Origin: Antilocapra americana
Lineage: Eukaryota; Chordata; Mammalia; Artiodactyla; Antilocapridae
Assembly (NCBI GenBank): GCA_007570785.1
Contig: ML660210.1
Coordinates: forward strand, 1,024,414-1,088,413
DNA length: 64,000 bases
Reading direction: 5' to 3'
This document shows, piece after piece, positions 22,701 through 34,270 of this stretch. Made by a program: the position numbers and the translations under genes. Below the pieces are notes generated by a model. That model was not told where the DNA came from, made no database searches, and saw only the letters and a list, made by a program, of their open reading frames with translations. Position 1 is the first letter of the stretch, and each line of letters opens with the position of its first letter.

Positions 22701-24814
22701 TCCTCCCAGGGAGGACCTGACTTGGACATGAGAGTATTTTGTGCCCTGGGAGGAGGAAGGATAAAAATTCCACATAACAAAGACTCTCCTGTTGCCTGGG
22801 GTGACATTAGTTACCTGGGAGGTACTTAATACTCACATCAACACCTTCAGTTTCCTAGACCCTTAGAGAGGATAGAGGCAAACACTTCCAATTTCATTTA
22901 GCCAGAATGATGTGGCAAGGGTCCTCCATAAACACCTGGTAGCCTCCAGGTTTGCACTGAGACTTGGAAAATTGGGAGGGATGAGACATGGAAAGGTGTA
23001 AGGAAAGGACAGAGGATGGGGCAGGCCTGGGACTGGGGAGAAGAGGCAGGACTGTCTGGATGGAGCAGTGGGTTCTGAGAGTAGCAGTGACCCCAGGACC
23101 TGCTGCCCTGGGACTGCTCAGTCCCAGGAGACCAGATCATCAGAGGTGTGAAAACAAGTGCGTGAAGGAGCCCAGTGGCCCCTTCACAGACTCTATAATC
23201 TGCAGCCATGGAGGATCTCTAGGCAGCTGGACATGGACCTCTCACATGGAAACACCTTCAGCACATCAGCCTTGGCTGGTGTGGAGGCTTCCCTGAGCTC
23301 CAGGAGACCAAGCCCAGGCAGGGACCCCAGAGCCTGTGGGCTGTGACTCTTCCACCCCTGGGAGTGAGTTTTACACAAAGAAATAACAGTGAGGATAAAC
23401 ATGAGAGAAAACCACAAATCCTAAAAGGGCATAGTCTTCAGTATTAAGCGACAATAAGAGTTTTGTGCCCACTAGCATATGGCCATCATAGGAGAATTTA
23501 AACATGAAGCCATAATACCCTGCAGGTACTAACCAGAAGCCAACCTTTCATATTTGGCAGTGAAAGGACAAGGAAAGAGTAGTCTATGAGAAAGGACATT
23601 TCTAAATGGAAAAACAAGAGATGTCTACAAGTAAATAATAAAGCACATGGACACATAGCTCTATTTTATCATTAAAATATGAAAAGAATAAATCACAGTT
23701 CTACAAATATGTCCTTCTTCTTCCTCAGTTTATATTCACTTTCCTTCATCCCCAAAGAAGCAGGTGTAACTTGTGTGGTCCTAGAACCCTCTCCCTCTAA
23801 ATCCCACCTGAAAGTTGTTCCCTACCCGAGTTCTCTTCCACATCACTGCTACTAATGCTCTCCAGGAAGCAGTCTGTAGAAAGATAACCATGAGCAATAA
23901 TACAGTTATTATACAAGTTGATCCACCCATCTCTCCTCCACTTGACTCACACAGCATCTCCCTGGTCTTCCCTCCAGGTTCACAGACCTCCCCTGTGCTT
24001 TGTGAAGTTAGAGCCCTTCAAAACAATGGTGATCACATTTGCAAAATTTACATGAAAGACAGATGCAGAGAGAATCACCATTCAACCACACTTCTACAGG
24101 TCCAATATAGCTCTAATGTTTAAGCTTGTGAAGCTAAATTCCAGCACTTATGGACACATTTTAAATATGGCTAGTGTGATCAAATGATTGTGTGGTTTTT
24201 GTGATATCTTTAACATAACAAGCTAATTATTGTTTGAAATATGTTAATTATAGATAGGCAGATCTAACTCGTGGCTACTACACTGGGAAGTTCAGTTATA
24301 AGAGCTCCAAAGACAAGGAAAAGGCAGCTAATTGCTTTTTCTGGTTTGTCTTCATTCCAGACGATTTTATGGCCTGATAAAATCATTCATATGTAGGTAT
24401 ACCTGGGGCTCTTAAACCTAGGCCAGGCATTGGGAGTGTGCTTGTGGACATTCCAATAGTAAGGTGAACACGCAAATTCAAAGCAAATTCCCAATGGTGG
24501 CTCACTTGTAGGCAGAGGTAAAGGGCACAGCCCTACACACCTGTATTACAAGTAATTGGAGAGTAGAAACAGATGGGAAGGAAGGGACATTCACTCTCTT
24601 CATGAGCCCATCTTTCCCATTCCTGACTCTAGAGGTCTCAAGCAAGGCAACACAAAAGGCCCCTTAGGAAGTGAAAGATTTGTGCACTGAAAACCATAGA
24701 ACACTTTCGAAAGAAAGAAGGAACAAGTAATTAGAATGACATACCATATTCATAGACTGGAATATTTACTGTTGTTGACCTTCCTATACTCCTAAAAGTG
24801 AGGTACATATATAT
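19790..24814. other. GC-richer, repeat-poor block, unidentified
   Basis: Apart from one SINE at 20.7-20.9 kb, this 5-kb stretch lacks recognisable repeats and is clearly GC-richer than its flanks, especially 19,890-20,480, 21,050-21,900, 22,300-22,620 and 22,980-23,350. Several overlapping open frames on both strands reach 100-145 codons, as GC-rich DNA allows, but none shows a known domain. A short frame at 19,936 starts MRLLVLWGLHPLW, like a signal peptide, but stops after 16 codons. It could be an old gene remnant or the non-coding part of a gene. I do not assign a function. Confidence 0.45.
20718..20928 (-). mobile_element. Bov-tA SINE
   Basis: Reverse-complement Bov-tA with a CTGCTG start, the BovA body, 'tctccaggggatcttccc' and a degraded head. 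It is the only interspersed repeat that I see in the GC-richer block. Confidence 0.92.
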
Positions 24815-25965
24815 TGAAACCACTCACAAAGTTCCATGTCATTTTTATTGAAATGGAAAAAAAAATCCCAAAATACTAAGATTTATGTAACTCAAAAGAA
24901 ATCCAGAGAAAAGAGTTTTAAGAGAAAAGAACAGCAATGGGCCTTCAGGCTTCCTGAATTCAAAACAGATAAGAATGCCACAACAGTCAAAAAAGTGTTC
25001 TACCAACAACAAAATAGGCAGAGAGACCAATTAATCATAAAGAGGGAATCTTGAATAAATTGACACATCTGTAGCCAAATGATCTTTGCCAAGGTTCTAA
25101 AATCACCAAGTGAAGGAAGGGTACTCTCTCAGCAATCAATAGAAAGGCAACCTATAGAATGAGAAGAAATATCTGCAAACTCAGTATCTGAATAAGGGCC
25201 AATATCCAAAGTAAATAAGCAACTACTACAACTCAACTTCAAAACAGCAGCAGGAAATAACTGACTTTAAAAAATGTGCAAAAAGCTTAAATAGACATTA
25301 CTTCATAGAAGTCACAGAAGTGGCCAATATGCATCGGAAATGTGCTCCTCCATCCATGGAATTTTCCAGGCAAGAGTACTGAAGTGAGTTGTTATTTCCT
25401 TCTTCAGGGATCCTCCTGACCTGGGAATCGAACCCAGGTCTCCCTCATTGCAGGCAGATGCTTTACCCTCTCAGCAACCAGGGAAGCCCCGGCATCACTA
25501 AGTATCAGTGAAATGGAAGCCAAGACAAAAAAAGATACCAAGAAAATAACACATGTTGGCAAGGAAATAGAGAAGTGGAACTTTTGTGTCCTGTTGGTAG
25601 GAATGGAAAATGGCATAGCCATTATAGAACAGTTTGGAAGTCCTTCAAAAATTATTGAGAACATAAGATCTAGGAATCACACTTTTGAGTTTATGTTGAA
25701 AGGAGATAAAATGAGGATGTCCAGGAGATATTTACAGTCTCATATCCATTGCTACATTGTACACAACAATCAAGATAGAAAAACTGCTCAGAGTCCACAG
25801 GCAGATAAGTTGAAAAAGAAAACGTGTATACATACACTGGAATGTGTTTCAGTGTTTAAAAGTGAAGAATATCTTATCATTTGCAGCAATATGAATGAAG
25901 GTGGAGGATACTGGTAAGAATGAAATAAGCTAGTCACAGGAGGACAAATAACTCAGGTATCTTAA
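24815..25965 (+). mobile_element. L1 3' fragment shared by both copies (copy 1)
   Basis: A diverged L1 ORF2 3' region with phrases such as 'aaatgatctttgccaaggtt', 'gaagtggaacttttgtgtcc' and 'acactggaatgtgtttcagt'. The same fragment starts copy 2, so the insertion predates the duplication. In copy 1 it is interrupted by a SINE at 25,345-25,491. The open frame at 25,513-25,917 is a chance open stretch of broken L1. Confidence 0.8.
25345..25491 (-). mobile_element. Truncated Bov-tA SINE private to copy 1
   Basis: BovA body plus tRNA-like head, reverse orientation, inside the L1 fragment. The equivalent position in copy 2 (near 35,970, 'aagtgcctaacatcacta') has no insertion. Confidence 0.9.
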
Positions 25966-25999
25966 GGAAAATTCAGAGAAGCATAGAGTAGAAGGACTA

Positions 26000-26744
26000 G
26001 AAAAGGTCAGTTTTCATTCCAATCCCAAAGAAAGGTAATACCAAAAAATCTTCAAACTACCACACAATTGCATTCATCTCACACGCTAGCAAAGTAATGC
26101 TCAAAATTCTCCAAGCCAGGCTTTAACAGTACGTGAACCAGGAACTTGCAGATGTGCAGGCTGGACATACAAAAAGCAGAGGAACCAGAGAGCAAATTGC
26201 CAATGGATCATTGAAAAAGCAAGAGAGTTCTGGAGAAACATCTAGTTTTGCTTTATTGATTATGCCAAAGCCTATGACTGTGTGGATCACAACAAACTGT
26301 GGAAAAGTCTTAAAGAGATGGGAATAACAGATCACCTGATCTGTCTCTTGAGAAATCTGTATGCAGCTTAAGAAGCAACAGTTAGAACTGTACATAGAAC
26401 AACATACTGGTTCCAAATTGAGAAAGGAGTATATCAAGACTGTACATTGTCACCCTGCTTATTTAACTTATATGCAGAATATACCATAAGAAATGCTGGG
26501 CTGGATGAACCACAAACTAGAATCAAGATTGCTGGGGGAAATATCAGTAACCTCAGATATGCAGATGACACCACTCTTATGGCAGAAAGGGAAGAGGAAC
26601 TAAAGAACCTCTTGATGAAAGGGAAAGAGGAGAGTGAAAAAGTTGGCTTAAAACTCAACATTCAGAAAATGAAAATCATGGCATCTGGTCCCATTACGTC
26701 ATGGGAAATAGGTGCGGAAACAGTAGAAACAGTGACAGACTTAT
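26000..26744 (+). mobile_element. BovB reverse transcriptase fragment, both ends missing
   Basis: The translation runs through BovB reverse transcriptase. The segment SPCLFNLYAEYTIRNAGLDE leads to RYADDTTLMAE with the YADD catalytic box at 26,555-26,569. Earlier frames are broken by stops. Both the 5' region and the canonical 3' terminus are absent. It sits exactly where copy 2 has about 500 bases of other sequence (36,500-37,000) and also removes the head of the neighbouring CHR SINE, so a rearrangement is involved and not a simple insertion. Confidence 0.93.
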
Positions 26745-27045
26745 GACAGAGATGCAAACTCAATCCCTGGTCTGGAAAGATTCCACATGCCATGGAACAG
26801 CTAATGCCCTGCACCTCAGCTACTGAACCCAAGCTCTGTAATCAGGAGCCACAAGTACTGAGCCCATGTGCCAAAACCACTGAAGCTGGAGAGCCCTAGA
26901 AGACATGCTCTGCAACAAAAGAAGCCACAAAAATGAGAAGTTTACATTCCAAAACTAGAGAGTTGCCCTGGCTCTCCACAAGTAGAGAAAAGCCTGCACA
27001 GCAATGAAGACCCAGCAGAGACAATAAAAATCTAATAAAAATTAA
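26745..27045 (+). mobile_element. CHR-1 SINE, head missing (copy 1)
   Basis: The repeated 'agcccatgtgccaaaaccac' / 'gagccctagaa' / 'caacaaaagaagccac' / 'aatgaagacccag' structure of cetartiodactyl CHR-1. The same element with its head is at 36,983-37,318, so it predates the tandem duplication. Confidence 0.9.
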
Positions 27046-28025
27046 AAGCAGTCTTGTAAACATTTCCTTGGGTAATGATGGGATTTGTCTTCCAGGTTAA
27101 AGGATTTCACTGGGTATAAATTTAAAGCATACAGTGAATATGTATACTTTGTTTAATCTTAATATGCATACTCATTCATGGTGCATGGTGTTGGGAAATT
27201 TGTTGTGGAAGTTGACCCCAGTAACAGTGATGGTTAGGGTAACAAATATCGAGGATAACACAGCAGAAAAAAATCACACACACACAAAGAATAGCACTAT
27301 TTATTACACATAGAGATAAACCCAGTCCCATGGACCCAAACCTACACTATTAACCATAATACAGCTTCTTCATGGAACTACAATAATCAGCCATGTTGCT
27401 CTACTTGTAAAATAGTTTCTGTCACCAGGGCCCGTATACTTGTTCCCAGCATGAACTTTAAAACAGTTTGCCCTCTACACTGAAACCAGCAACAAAGCCC
27501 CAGCTTTCTCATCTACAGAGTTTTTATTCCAGAGTAATGATTCTAGAATATGTACTACTTTCACATTCTGGAGGGGCCCACCTGCAAGTAAGAAGAGAAG
27601 ACACTGTGAGGATAAGATCATGTAGATGTACAGTCTTTGGTTCATTTGGTGACAGTAGAAAATATAATGAAGGGCAGGGGTGGGGTCCAGAGAAGCCAGT
27701 AAGATCAGAGCACGCATACTCAGGATGAAAGTCAAGACCTCTACCTGGAGGATGGAACTTCGAAGACCTTTTGGGTTGCAAATTGCAGAATCCTTTTCCT
27801 AAAGGAAAGGTTGCTGCAGGAGAGAGAATGCTGTACTCTACAGAGTGTAATGGATGGCAACGATTTTAATATCCTGTGGACTGAGGCATCAAGAGTTGGT
27901 AATAAGACTCTCACTCCAGAATATCTCAACCAAGGGAATTGTCTCTATCTGGAACAACAGCCTCAAAGACTTATAACTTCATTCTACTGAAAGGGAAATG
28001 AAACAATATTTCTATCTCAGATCAG

Positions 28026-28064
28026 AAGGAAAACAAAACAAAACAAAACAAAAAAAAAAAAGCT
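28026..28064. repeat. (AAAAC)n and poly(A) tract
   Basis: AAAAC repeats followed by an A run. The equivalent in copy 2 (38,303-38,317) is much shorter, so the tract expanded or contracted after duplication. Confidence 0.9.
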
Positions 28065-28089
28065 TGTCTTGGAGAAACACCCAGTCTCT

Positions 28090-28131
28090 TCGCTGGCAGG
28101 TCCTCAGTGAAGTTTAGAGGGACACAAAGCA
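28090..28131 (-). pseudogene. Decayed acidic exon, copy 1 counterpart of 38,324-38,391
   Basis: This is the copy 1 equivalent of the putative exon at 38,324-38,391. The acceptor dinucleotide has changed (CCCTCTAG to CCCTCTAA), a stretch of about 20 bases in the middle is missing, and the splice donor position reads ACAAGC instead of GCAAGC. As an exon it looks dead, although the surrounding intron-like sequence is well conserved. Confidence 0.4.
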
Positions 28132-28805
28132 GCAGTTAGAACACTGGTGAGGTGGCTCAGGAATCACTCAGGGGATTTTCTCTGTGTGTGGACATGGAGT
28201 GGTGTGTATGGATATGAGGGGTTAATAAGCATGGACTGAACTTCTGTTCATCCATCCTCTTTGGAGGAGGAAGGAAAGTAGAAGAGGAAGGAAATGAAAA
28301 CAGAATTTTGGCTTTCCAGCTAAGAGGAACCTAATCAACATGAAATATTCTATCTAAAAAAAAGGAAAACTCTTAAATGTGTATACTGTTCACTGAAAGA
28401 GATCCATGACTCCTCCTGCTTATTTTGAACTCCTGCTAACTTGCCGCAGTCTCTTGATTTTTCCCAGGTCATTCTTCCTCCAGGATCCACAGTTGCCGCT
28501 ACTACATCATGTTTTCTATGGGACTTTGTACTTGATTAAAAGTGAACTCTTAGAGGGCTGAATTCAATCCTGGGCAAAGTATGCTATTCTCTTAATTCAC
28601 TAATCACTTGTCTTAAAGAAAATCAAATACACAAGATTTGATAATACTAAATTCCTACCATTTAAAAACAGCCACTATGATTGATACTACATTATTCCAT
28701 CAACATTTGTTTTCTATACAATGAGTGCATGTCCACTGAGTCAGTTGCTGTCCACACTCAGCGGGGTCATAGGTTTAGTGGGACAGTTGATTATGGACAG
28801 CACAG

Positions 28806-28827
28806 TTCCTCCACCAGGTCTTCCTGG
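28806..28827 (-). pseudogene. Truncated acidic exon at a deletion junction
   Basis: The residual sequence encodes EDLVEEL-like acidic residues and matches the putative exon at 40,700-40,746. The original acceptor is changed (TAG to TAC) and the 3' half with its donor is cut away at the deletion junction near 28,803. Confidence 0.35.
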
Positions 28828-29528
28828 AGAGTAGAAGGACACTCAGTAGTTGTCAGGACACTGGTGAGGCTGCTCACCAATCACTTAGCATTTTCTCTTG
28901 TTTTTATGGGGACATGGGGTGAAGTGTATGCATGAGGGAGGTTAGTAACTGTGGACTAACCAGCTGGTGAATCATCCTCTCTGCAAAGGAGAGGAGCAGG
29001 AAAGAAATGAAAGAGAGCTTCTGCACTTTAGTGATAACATAACCGATAAAGAAAAAAGAAATATCAAAATGCATGCCAACATTCAGTGACAGAGATCATG
29101 ACCCTCCTGCCTATTTAGAGCATCTGCTAAATTGGCCCTGTCTTCTGGATTTCTTCCCAGAGAACTGCCTCCCCAGGATCCACATTTGTAGCTATTTGTA
29201 CTTACCAAGTGTTCTATGAGAATTCATTCATGATTAGAATCAAACTTTGTTAGAGGACTGAATTCCACCCTAACTTTCCATATATCTATTTTCAATCATG
29301 TGATATTTTTTCCCAGTCTTCATTTTCCAAACAATGTTTGAAAGTCCACTGAATCAGTGGCTGTCCACACTCACAGAAATCGTATATTTAGTGGGACATT
29401 TCATTGTGTAGAGGAAGCATAGGGTGAATGCTGACTGTCTCTGACCCAGCTGTTCAGGAGATTATAACAAATGTAATGGTCTTTAGACTAAGGACCAAGT
29501 GCCGCTATGAGATCTGACACCTTCCATT

Positions 29529-30006
29529 GAGTATGCTAACAAAGGTCCATCTAGTCAAAGCTATGGTTTCCCCAGTATTCATGTATATATGTGAGAGTTG
29601 GAATATAAAGAAAGTTGAGCGCTGAGAATTGATGTTTTAAAACTGTGGTGTTAAAGAAGACTCTTGAGAGTCCCTTGGACTGCAAGGAGATCAAACCAGT
29701 CAATCCTAAAGGAAAACAGTCCTGAGTATTCATTGGAAGGACTGATGTTGAAGCTGAAAGTCCAATACTTTAGCCACCTGATGCAAAGAACTGACTCATT
29801 GGAAAAGACCTTGACGCTGGACAAGATTGAAGGCAGGAGGAAAAGGGGATGACAGAGGATGAGATGGTTGGATGGCATCACCAACTCGATGGACATGAGT
29901 TTGAGTAAACTCCGGGGGATGGTGAAGGACAGGGAAACTTGGTGTGCTGCAGTCCATGGGGTCACAAAGAGTCATATATGACTGAGTGACTGTACTGAAC
30001 TGATTG
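29529..30006 (+). mobile_element. BovB 3' fragment
   Basis: BovB from the 'aacaaaggtccatctagtca' region to the 3' end 'actgagtgactgtactgaactga'. The frames are broken. A shorter BovB 3' end occupies the equivalent place of the related repeat at 41,486-41,642, while the third repeat (near 39,200) is empty. Confidence 0.95.
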
Positions 30007-30117
30007 AATGTGTGCTACTGGGTTTAATCAATGTTAGGCTTATGTTAATGTCACCCAATGCAATGAAATAGCTCCCTGTTGATAATCTGCTTTTGCCCTT
30101 GCTTAAGCAATGACACT

Positions 30118-30332
30118 GGGACTTCCCTGGTGGCTCAGATGGTAAAGCATCTGCCTACAATGTGGGAGACCCAGGTTTGATCTCTGGGTTGGGAAGATCC
30201 TCTGGAGAAGGAAATGGCAACCCACTTCAGTAATCTTGCCTGGAAAATCCCATGGATGGAGGATCCTGGTGGACTACAGTCCATGGAGTCGCAAAGAGTC
30301 AGACACGACTGAGCGATTTCACTCACTCACTA
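30118..30332 (+). mobile_element. Young Bov-tA SINE with perfect 13-base target duplication
   Basis: A complete SINE from 'gggacttccctggtggctca' to 'cgactgagcgatttc'. It is flanked by aagcaatgacact at 30,105-30,117 and 30,333-30,345. The paralogous site near 41,745 contains a single copy of nearly the same word and no SINE, so it is a clean filled/empty pair. Confidence 0.97.
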
Positions 30333-31159
30333 AAGCAATGACACTAGCATCAATACATAAGACCTACAGTTTCTGCATAAGGCCACACAACTCTCAGAAT
30401 CTGAGAGCTGACCAGAAGAATGTGACCCTGAGGTGCTTTTCACACTAATAACTGTGTCACATTTGGCTGTTAATCCACCTATGCTTGCCCTGGTTTCCAT
30501 GACCACTGAGCCCACCTTATAAGGATTGGCATGGTCTGGACCTCTGGAGCTGCTAGTACCTCAAGGCATAAACATAGATGCAGGGATCCCCTTGCTTCAT
30601 GACTAGGATTTCAAGGCTGAGTGATAAGTGCAGGTCAGGGGTCCAGAGCAGACACACTGGGACTACCCTGAGGTTCTCAGTTTGGCTTTTCCATTTAGGA
30701 GATCAAGAGCATTTTTTAGCAGCATCTCCATCTGAGGAAAATGAATATTAACTAAACTTGAGGAATGGCTGAGTTGAGGAAAGAATTAAGCAATGTATAG
30801 CCAGTGTGCAGTGTGATAAAAGTGTTTAGAAAGTTCTCAGTTGACTTGTGCTGTGTAAGAGGGAAACATGTCCTGAGGAAACACACACAGAGCTTCAAAA
30901 TCATACCACATGGGCCCACACACAGGCCCCTAACTCTGATTCACACAAACCAGCATCATCTAAGTGATGTAGTTATTCCCAGGGACATAGCACACAGACA
31001 CTGCTCTTTCCTGGGAGATCAGTCTCTTCTCCGCACCCACAGGCCTCACTCCCATCAGAATCCAGCATCAGGGCACCTCTCCAACCAGAGCCGGCAAGAG
31101 AGCCCCAGCTTCATCAGCTAGATTGTCCATCAGAAGAAAAACATTCCCTGAATACTTAC

Positions 31160-31184
31160 CATGTTCAGAGGCTGCTTTGCAAGC
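31160..31184 (-). CDS. Putative 25-base linker exon
   Basis: On the minus strand a pyrimidine-rich acceptor ending CTACTCACAG is followed by 25 bases and a strong donor (ACATG|GTAAGT). Read in phase 0 it gives ACKAASEH plus one base (ends in phase 1). It lies about 470 bases downstream of the acidic exon at 31,652-31,722, which ends in phase 0, so together they add 96 bases, a whole number of codons. Both splice sites are strong, but 25 bases is very short and transcription is unproven. The family is unknown. Confidence 0.35.
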
Positions 31185-31651
31185 CTGTGAGTAGAGAGAA
31201 GAAAATAATGTAAGGGTTTCAGCATCTTGAGTATCATGCATTCAGGTCTTTCATTCTCGTTTTGTTCTCATAAAACCACATGAAGAAGTGCTGTTGAATC
31301 CATAGCCCCAAAAGAAAACATAGAGGACACCTGTGGGGAAGGCTGGAGCTTTTCCTAGATTTTTCCAGCCCTTTTTTACCAGCAATTACAAAATTTTATT
31401 TCAACAAAGAACAGTTTCTACTGAGGAAACTGTTCCTGACTTTCCTGACTACAGTTTTAAATTTACATTGCCATTTTTGAAAAATTTCCTTTTGAGTAAG
31501 TTATCTGCTGGGTAAGACTCAACATTCGTCCATCAAATTAAAAACTGTATATATCAGCTGTCTTGAATATTTTGAAACTTTATCTGAATTCAGCTAAAAA
31601 AATAAAGTCATGACGTAACAGTTTTATCTCATTTAAATAAGGGGCACTTAC

Positions 31652-31722
31652 CACAGAGGTGGACAGAGCCTCTTCCTCCAAATTTGAGTTGGATACCTCC
31701 TCCAGCTGGTCCTCAGGGAGCT
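31652..31722 (-). CDS. Putative 71-base acidic exon
   Basis: Minus-strand acceptor TCCTCCTAG, then 71 open bases in phase 1 coding (G/E)LPEDQLEEVSNSNLEEEAL and four more residues (STSV), then donor TCTGTG|GTAAGT. The core (L/F)P-x-D-x-x-EE recurs in related exons at 40,700-40,746 and, more loosely, 38,324-38,391, each preceded by similar intron sequence. All three have lengths of 3n+2 and fit phase 1 to 0. This is one unit of a repeated exon cassette. I do not recognise the protein; the acidic, Leu/Glu-rich composition suggests a disordered or coiled segment. Confidence 0.42.
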
Positions 31723-31989
31723 CTAGGAGGACATACACGGGTTGTCAGGACATCTGTGATGCTGATACAGAAGACCTTGTTAATGCAGACACGTTGGGGT
31801 GGGTGTATGAATGTGGGGGGTTAATAAGTGTGGGCTGAGATCTGTTGGACAACCTTCCTCATGGGTAGAGGAAGGCTAAGGAGATGAACATTTCAAAAAT
31901 GAGTCAGAGAGCCTTTTACTTTCTAGCTACAGGGACCCTGATTGACTTGCAGTTCTCAGTCTGACAAAGGGAAACACTAAAAATCACAC

Positions 31990-32408
31990 TATGCTTCAGC
32001 AGTCATGTGTATTTATGAGACTTTAACCATAAAAAAGGCTGAGTGCCAAGAATTGATGCTTTAGAACAGTAGTGCTGAAGAGACTCTTGAGAGTTCCTTG
32101 GACAGAAATGAGATCAAACAGGTTAATGTTAAACAAAATCAACCCTGAATAGTTATTAGAAGGACTGATGCTGAAGCTTCGATACTTTGGCCACCTGATG
32201 TGAAGGGCAGACTCACTGGAAAAGCCCTGATGCTAGAAAAGAGCAGGAGGAAAAAGAGGGGCCACAGAGGATGAAATGGTTGGATGACATCATTGACTCA
32301 ATGGACATGAATATGAGCAAACTCCAGGAGATAGTGAAGGACAGGCTAACCTGGTGTGCTGCTGTCCATGGGCTCACAAACAGTCAGACACAACTTAGCA
32401 ATTGAGCA
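31990..32408 (+). mobile_element. BovB 3' fragment
   Basis: Diverged BovB 3' end with small deletions, from 'cttcagcagtcatgtgtatt' to 'agacacaacttagcaattga'. This region is absent from copy 2. Confidence 0.92.
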
Positions 32409-32519
32409 TTGTGATCAAAGATACATTGTATTTATTATTTTCATAACTTTTAAGAATTAAAAAGGTATGCAGCATTTTATATATTCACAATGCTATGTAC
32501 CTATCAACATCATCTATAT

Positions 32520-32915
32520 ATAAATTATTTTCATCAGATCCAATATAACCTCTGTACCTAATAAGTCATAATCCACCTTCTATCTTGCCTCCTGGCTTTG
32601 CTAATTTTTATTTCCAGTTTCTGTGTGTTTGCCTGTTTTACATATATTAAACCAGTAGAATCATACAATATTTGTCTTTCTGTGCCTGCCTTATTTCACT
32701 AATTATAATAATTTTTTGTATTATTCAGTCCATCCATTTTGTAGCATATTTCAATTCTTAATTCATTTTTATGGCTGAATAGTATTCCGTTATGAGTGTC
32801 TATATATATATTTCTTTTATCAATTCATCACATGATGTTCTTTGGGTTCTTTCACTGTGAACATTAGTGTATGGATTTCTGTATGGTACCACAATAGTGA
32901 TAAATAATATTTTGA
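32520..32915 (-). mobile_element. Old L1 C-terminal ORF2 remnant (copy 1)
   Basis: Minus-strand L1: 'atttatggctgaatagtatt' and 'tcaattcatcacatgatg' are the complements of the well-known ORF2 C-terminal region. It is heavily diverged and shared with 42,046-42,265. Confidence 0.75.
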
Positions 32916-33449
32916 GTATTTAAAATATCATTGAGTGTGACAATAAAAACTGTGAATCTAAGGTGAACTATGGATTTTTAATTGCTAAAAATATATTATC
33001 TCACTAATTATAATAAACATTCCACACACGTGTTATCTATGAGTTACATGTGATAGCTGAAACTGAAGTGATCAGATATAGGGATTTTCTGTACTATTTA
33101 TACAACTTTTGTGTCAGTGTAATCCTGTTCTAAACAAAGTCTAATAATTTAAAGAAATCTTGAAATATGGCTTCAGGGAGGAACATATCACAGCTAATGG
33201 TAAAACATTAGCTAATGTCCAAACCATAGGTAGAGACCATCTTCACTCTTAAATATGAATCAGATATTGAATTTAAAATGCATCTTTCTTTCCATAGATA
33301 AAACTGTTGCAACTGATGTAGTAAGTTTCAATTTGAACACATGAAATAAAAGAACATTAATATTTCACAGTTTTTTCTTAAATACAAGGCACTGAACACT
33401 CTACAATAATTACTCTTGAGTGAAATTAATGAGACAATTTCCATGGTAC

Positions 33450-33535
33450 CTTCAACTGGGTCAGTTGTAAGGTGCACCCTATTTCGTGTCCAACAGCGAA
33501 CCCTCTTCACCCAGCTGGAGGTTGATGCTCTTGAA
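33450..33535 (-). CDS. Putative basic Trp/Lys/Arg-rich exon (copy 1)
   Basis: On the minus strand an open stretch of about 86 bases ends at donor GTTGAAG|GTACCA and codes SRASTSSWVKRVRCWTRNRV, then HLTTDPVE plus one base (phase 1). The start is less clear: CAG acceptors at 33,536 or 33,539 lack a strong pyrimidine tract. Entering in phase 2, it joins the preceding exon (35,139-35,179, ending TA) as a Tyr codon, and its phase 1 end fits the acidic exon at 31,652-31,722. Copy 2 keeps the same frame open with changed residues. Product unknown. Confidence 0.35.
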
Positions 33536-34020
33536 CTGCTGAGTGATGTTTCTTCCTGCCTTCTGGGTGGAGCATTCTGGGAAATGCATTATAATGGGGA
33601 GAGTTTTTGACATCTTGCTGGCACAAAACCACAGGGAAACTAACAATAATTGATCCACAGTTCAATCCTCTGGTCCCCTTCCTCACCAGATGCCTAGCAG
33701 GACCTCCTGATCCAAGTTGGAGTTAGGAAATTATGTAGTTTTATGTACCCTGAAAACATCCAACAGACTGGATGTACAGGCAAATATCCCTATTTAATTG
33801 AGACTTAGATGCTCAGCACAGCATAGTGACCATGTCTGATGGGCTGGATTCTAACCCCATTTAGGGGAAGCAGATATTTGGGAAACACATATAGATCCCT
33901 CTTTGCTTCAGTACCCTGTACTGAGTTGGAGAAATGTTAATATGGCCTATTTTTAGTATTATGAGAATAAGAAAAAACTGCATTTTTTAAGTACAGTTAA
34001 AATATTAGAAAAATAAAGCA

Positions 34021-34270
34021 GGGACTTCCCTAGCAGTCCATTGGTTGAGGATCTACCTTGCAATGCACGAATGGGGATTTGATTTCTGGTTAGGGAACTA
34101 AGATCCCACACATGGCTTGCTGCAGCTAAGCCCACATGTTGCAACTGCTGAGCCCAAGCGCCACACCTAGAGAGTCAGTGCCCTGCAACAGAAGATCTGC
34201 ATGATACAACGAAGACCCCGTGTGCCACAACTAAGACCCGAGGCAGTCAAATAAATAAATAGATAGACAA
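34021..34270 (+). mobile_element. CHR-1 SINE shared by both copies (copy 1)
   Basis: Head 'gggacttccctagcagtcca', then the 'ccacatgttgcaactgctga' repeats and a TAAA-rich tail, as in CHR-1. It is present at the equivalent place in copy 2 (43,384-43,600) with a shorter 3' end, so it is older than the duplication. Confidence 0.92.
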
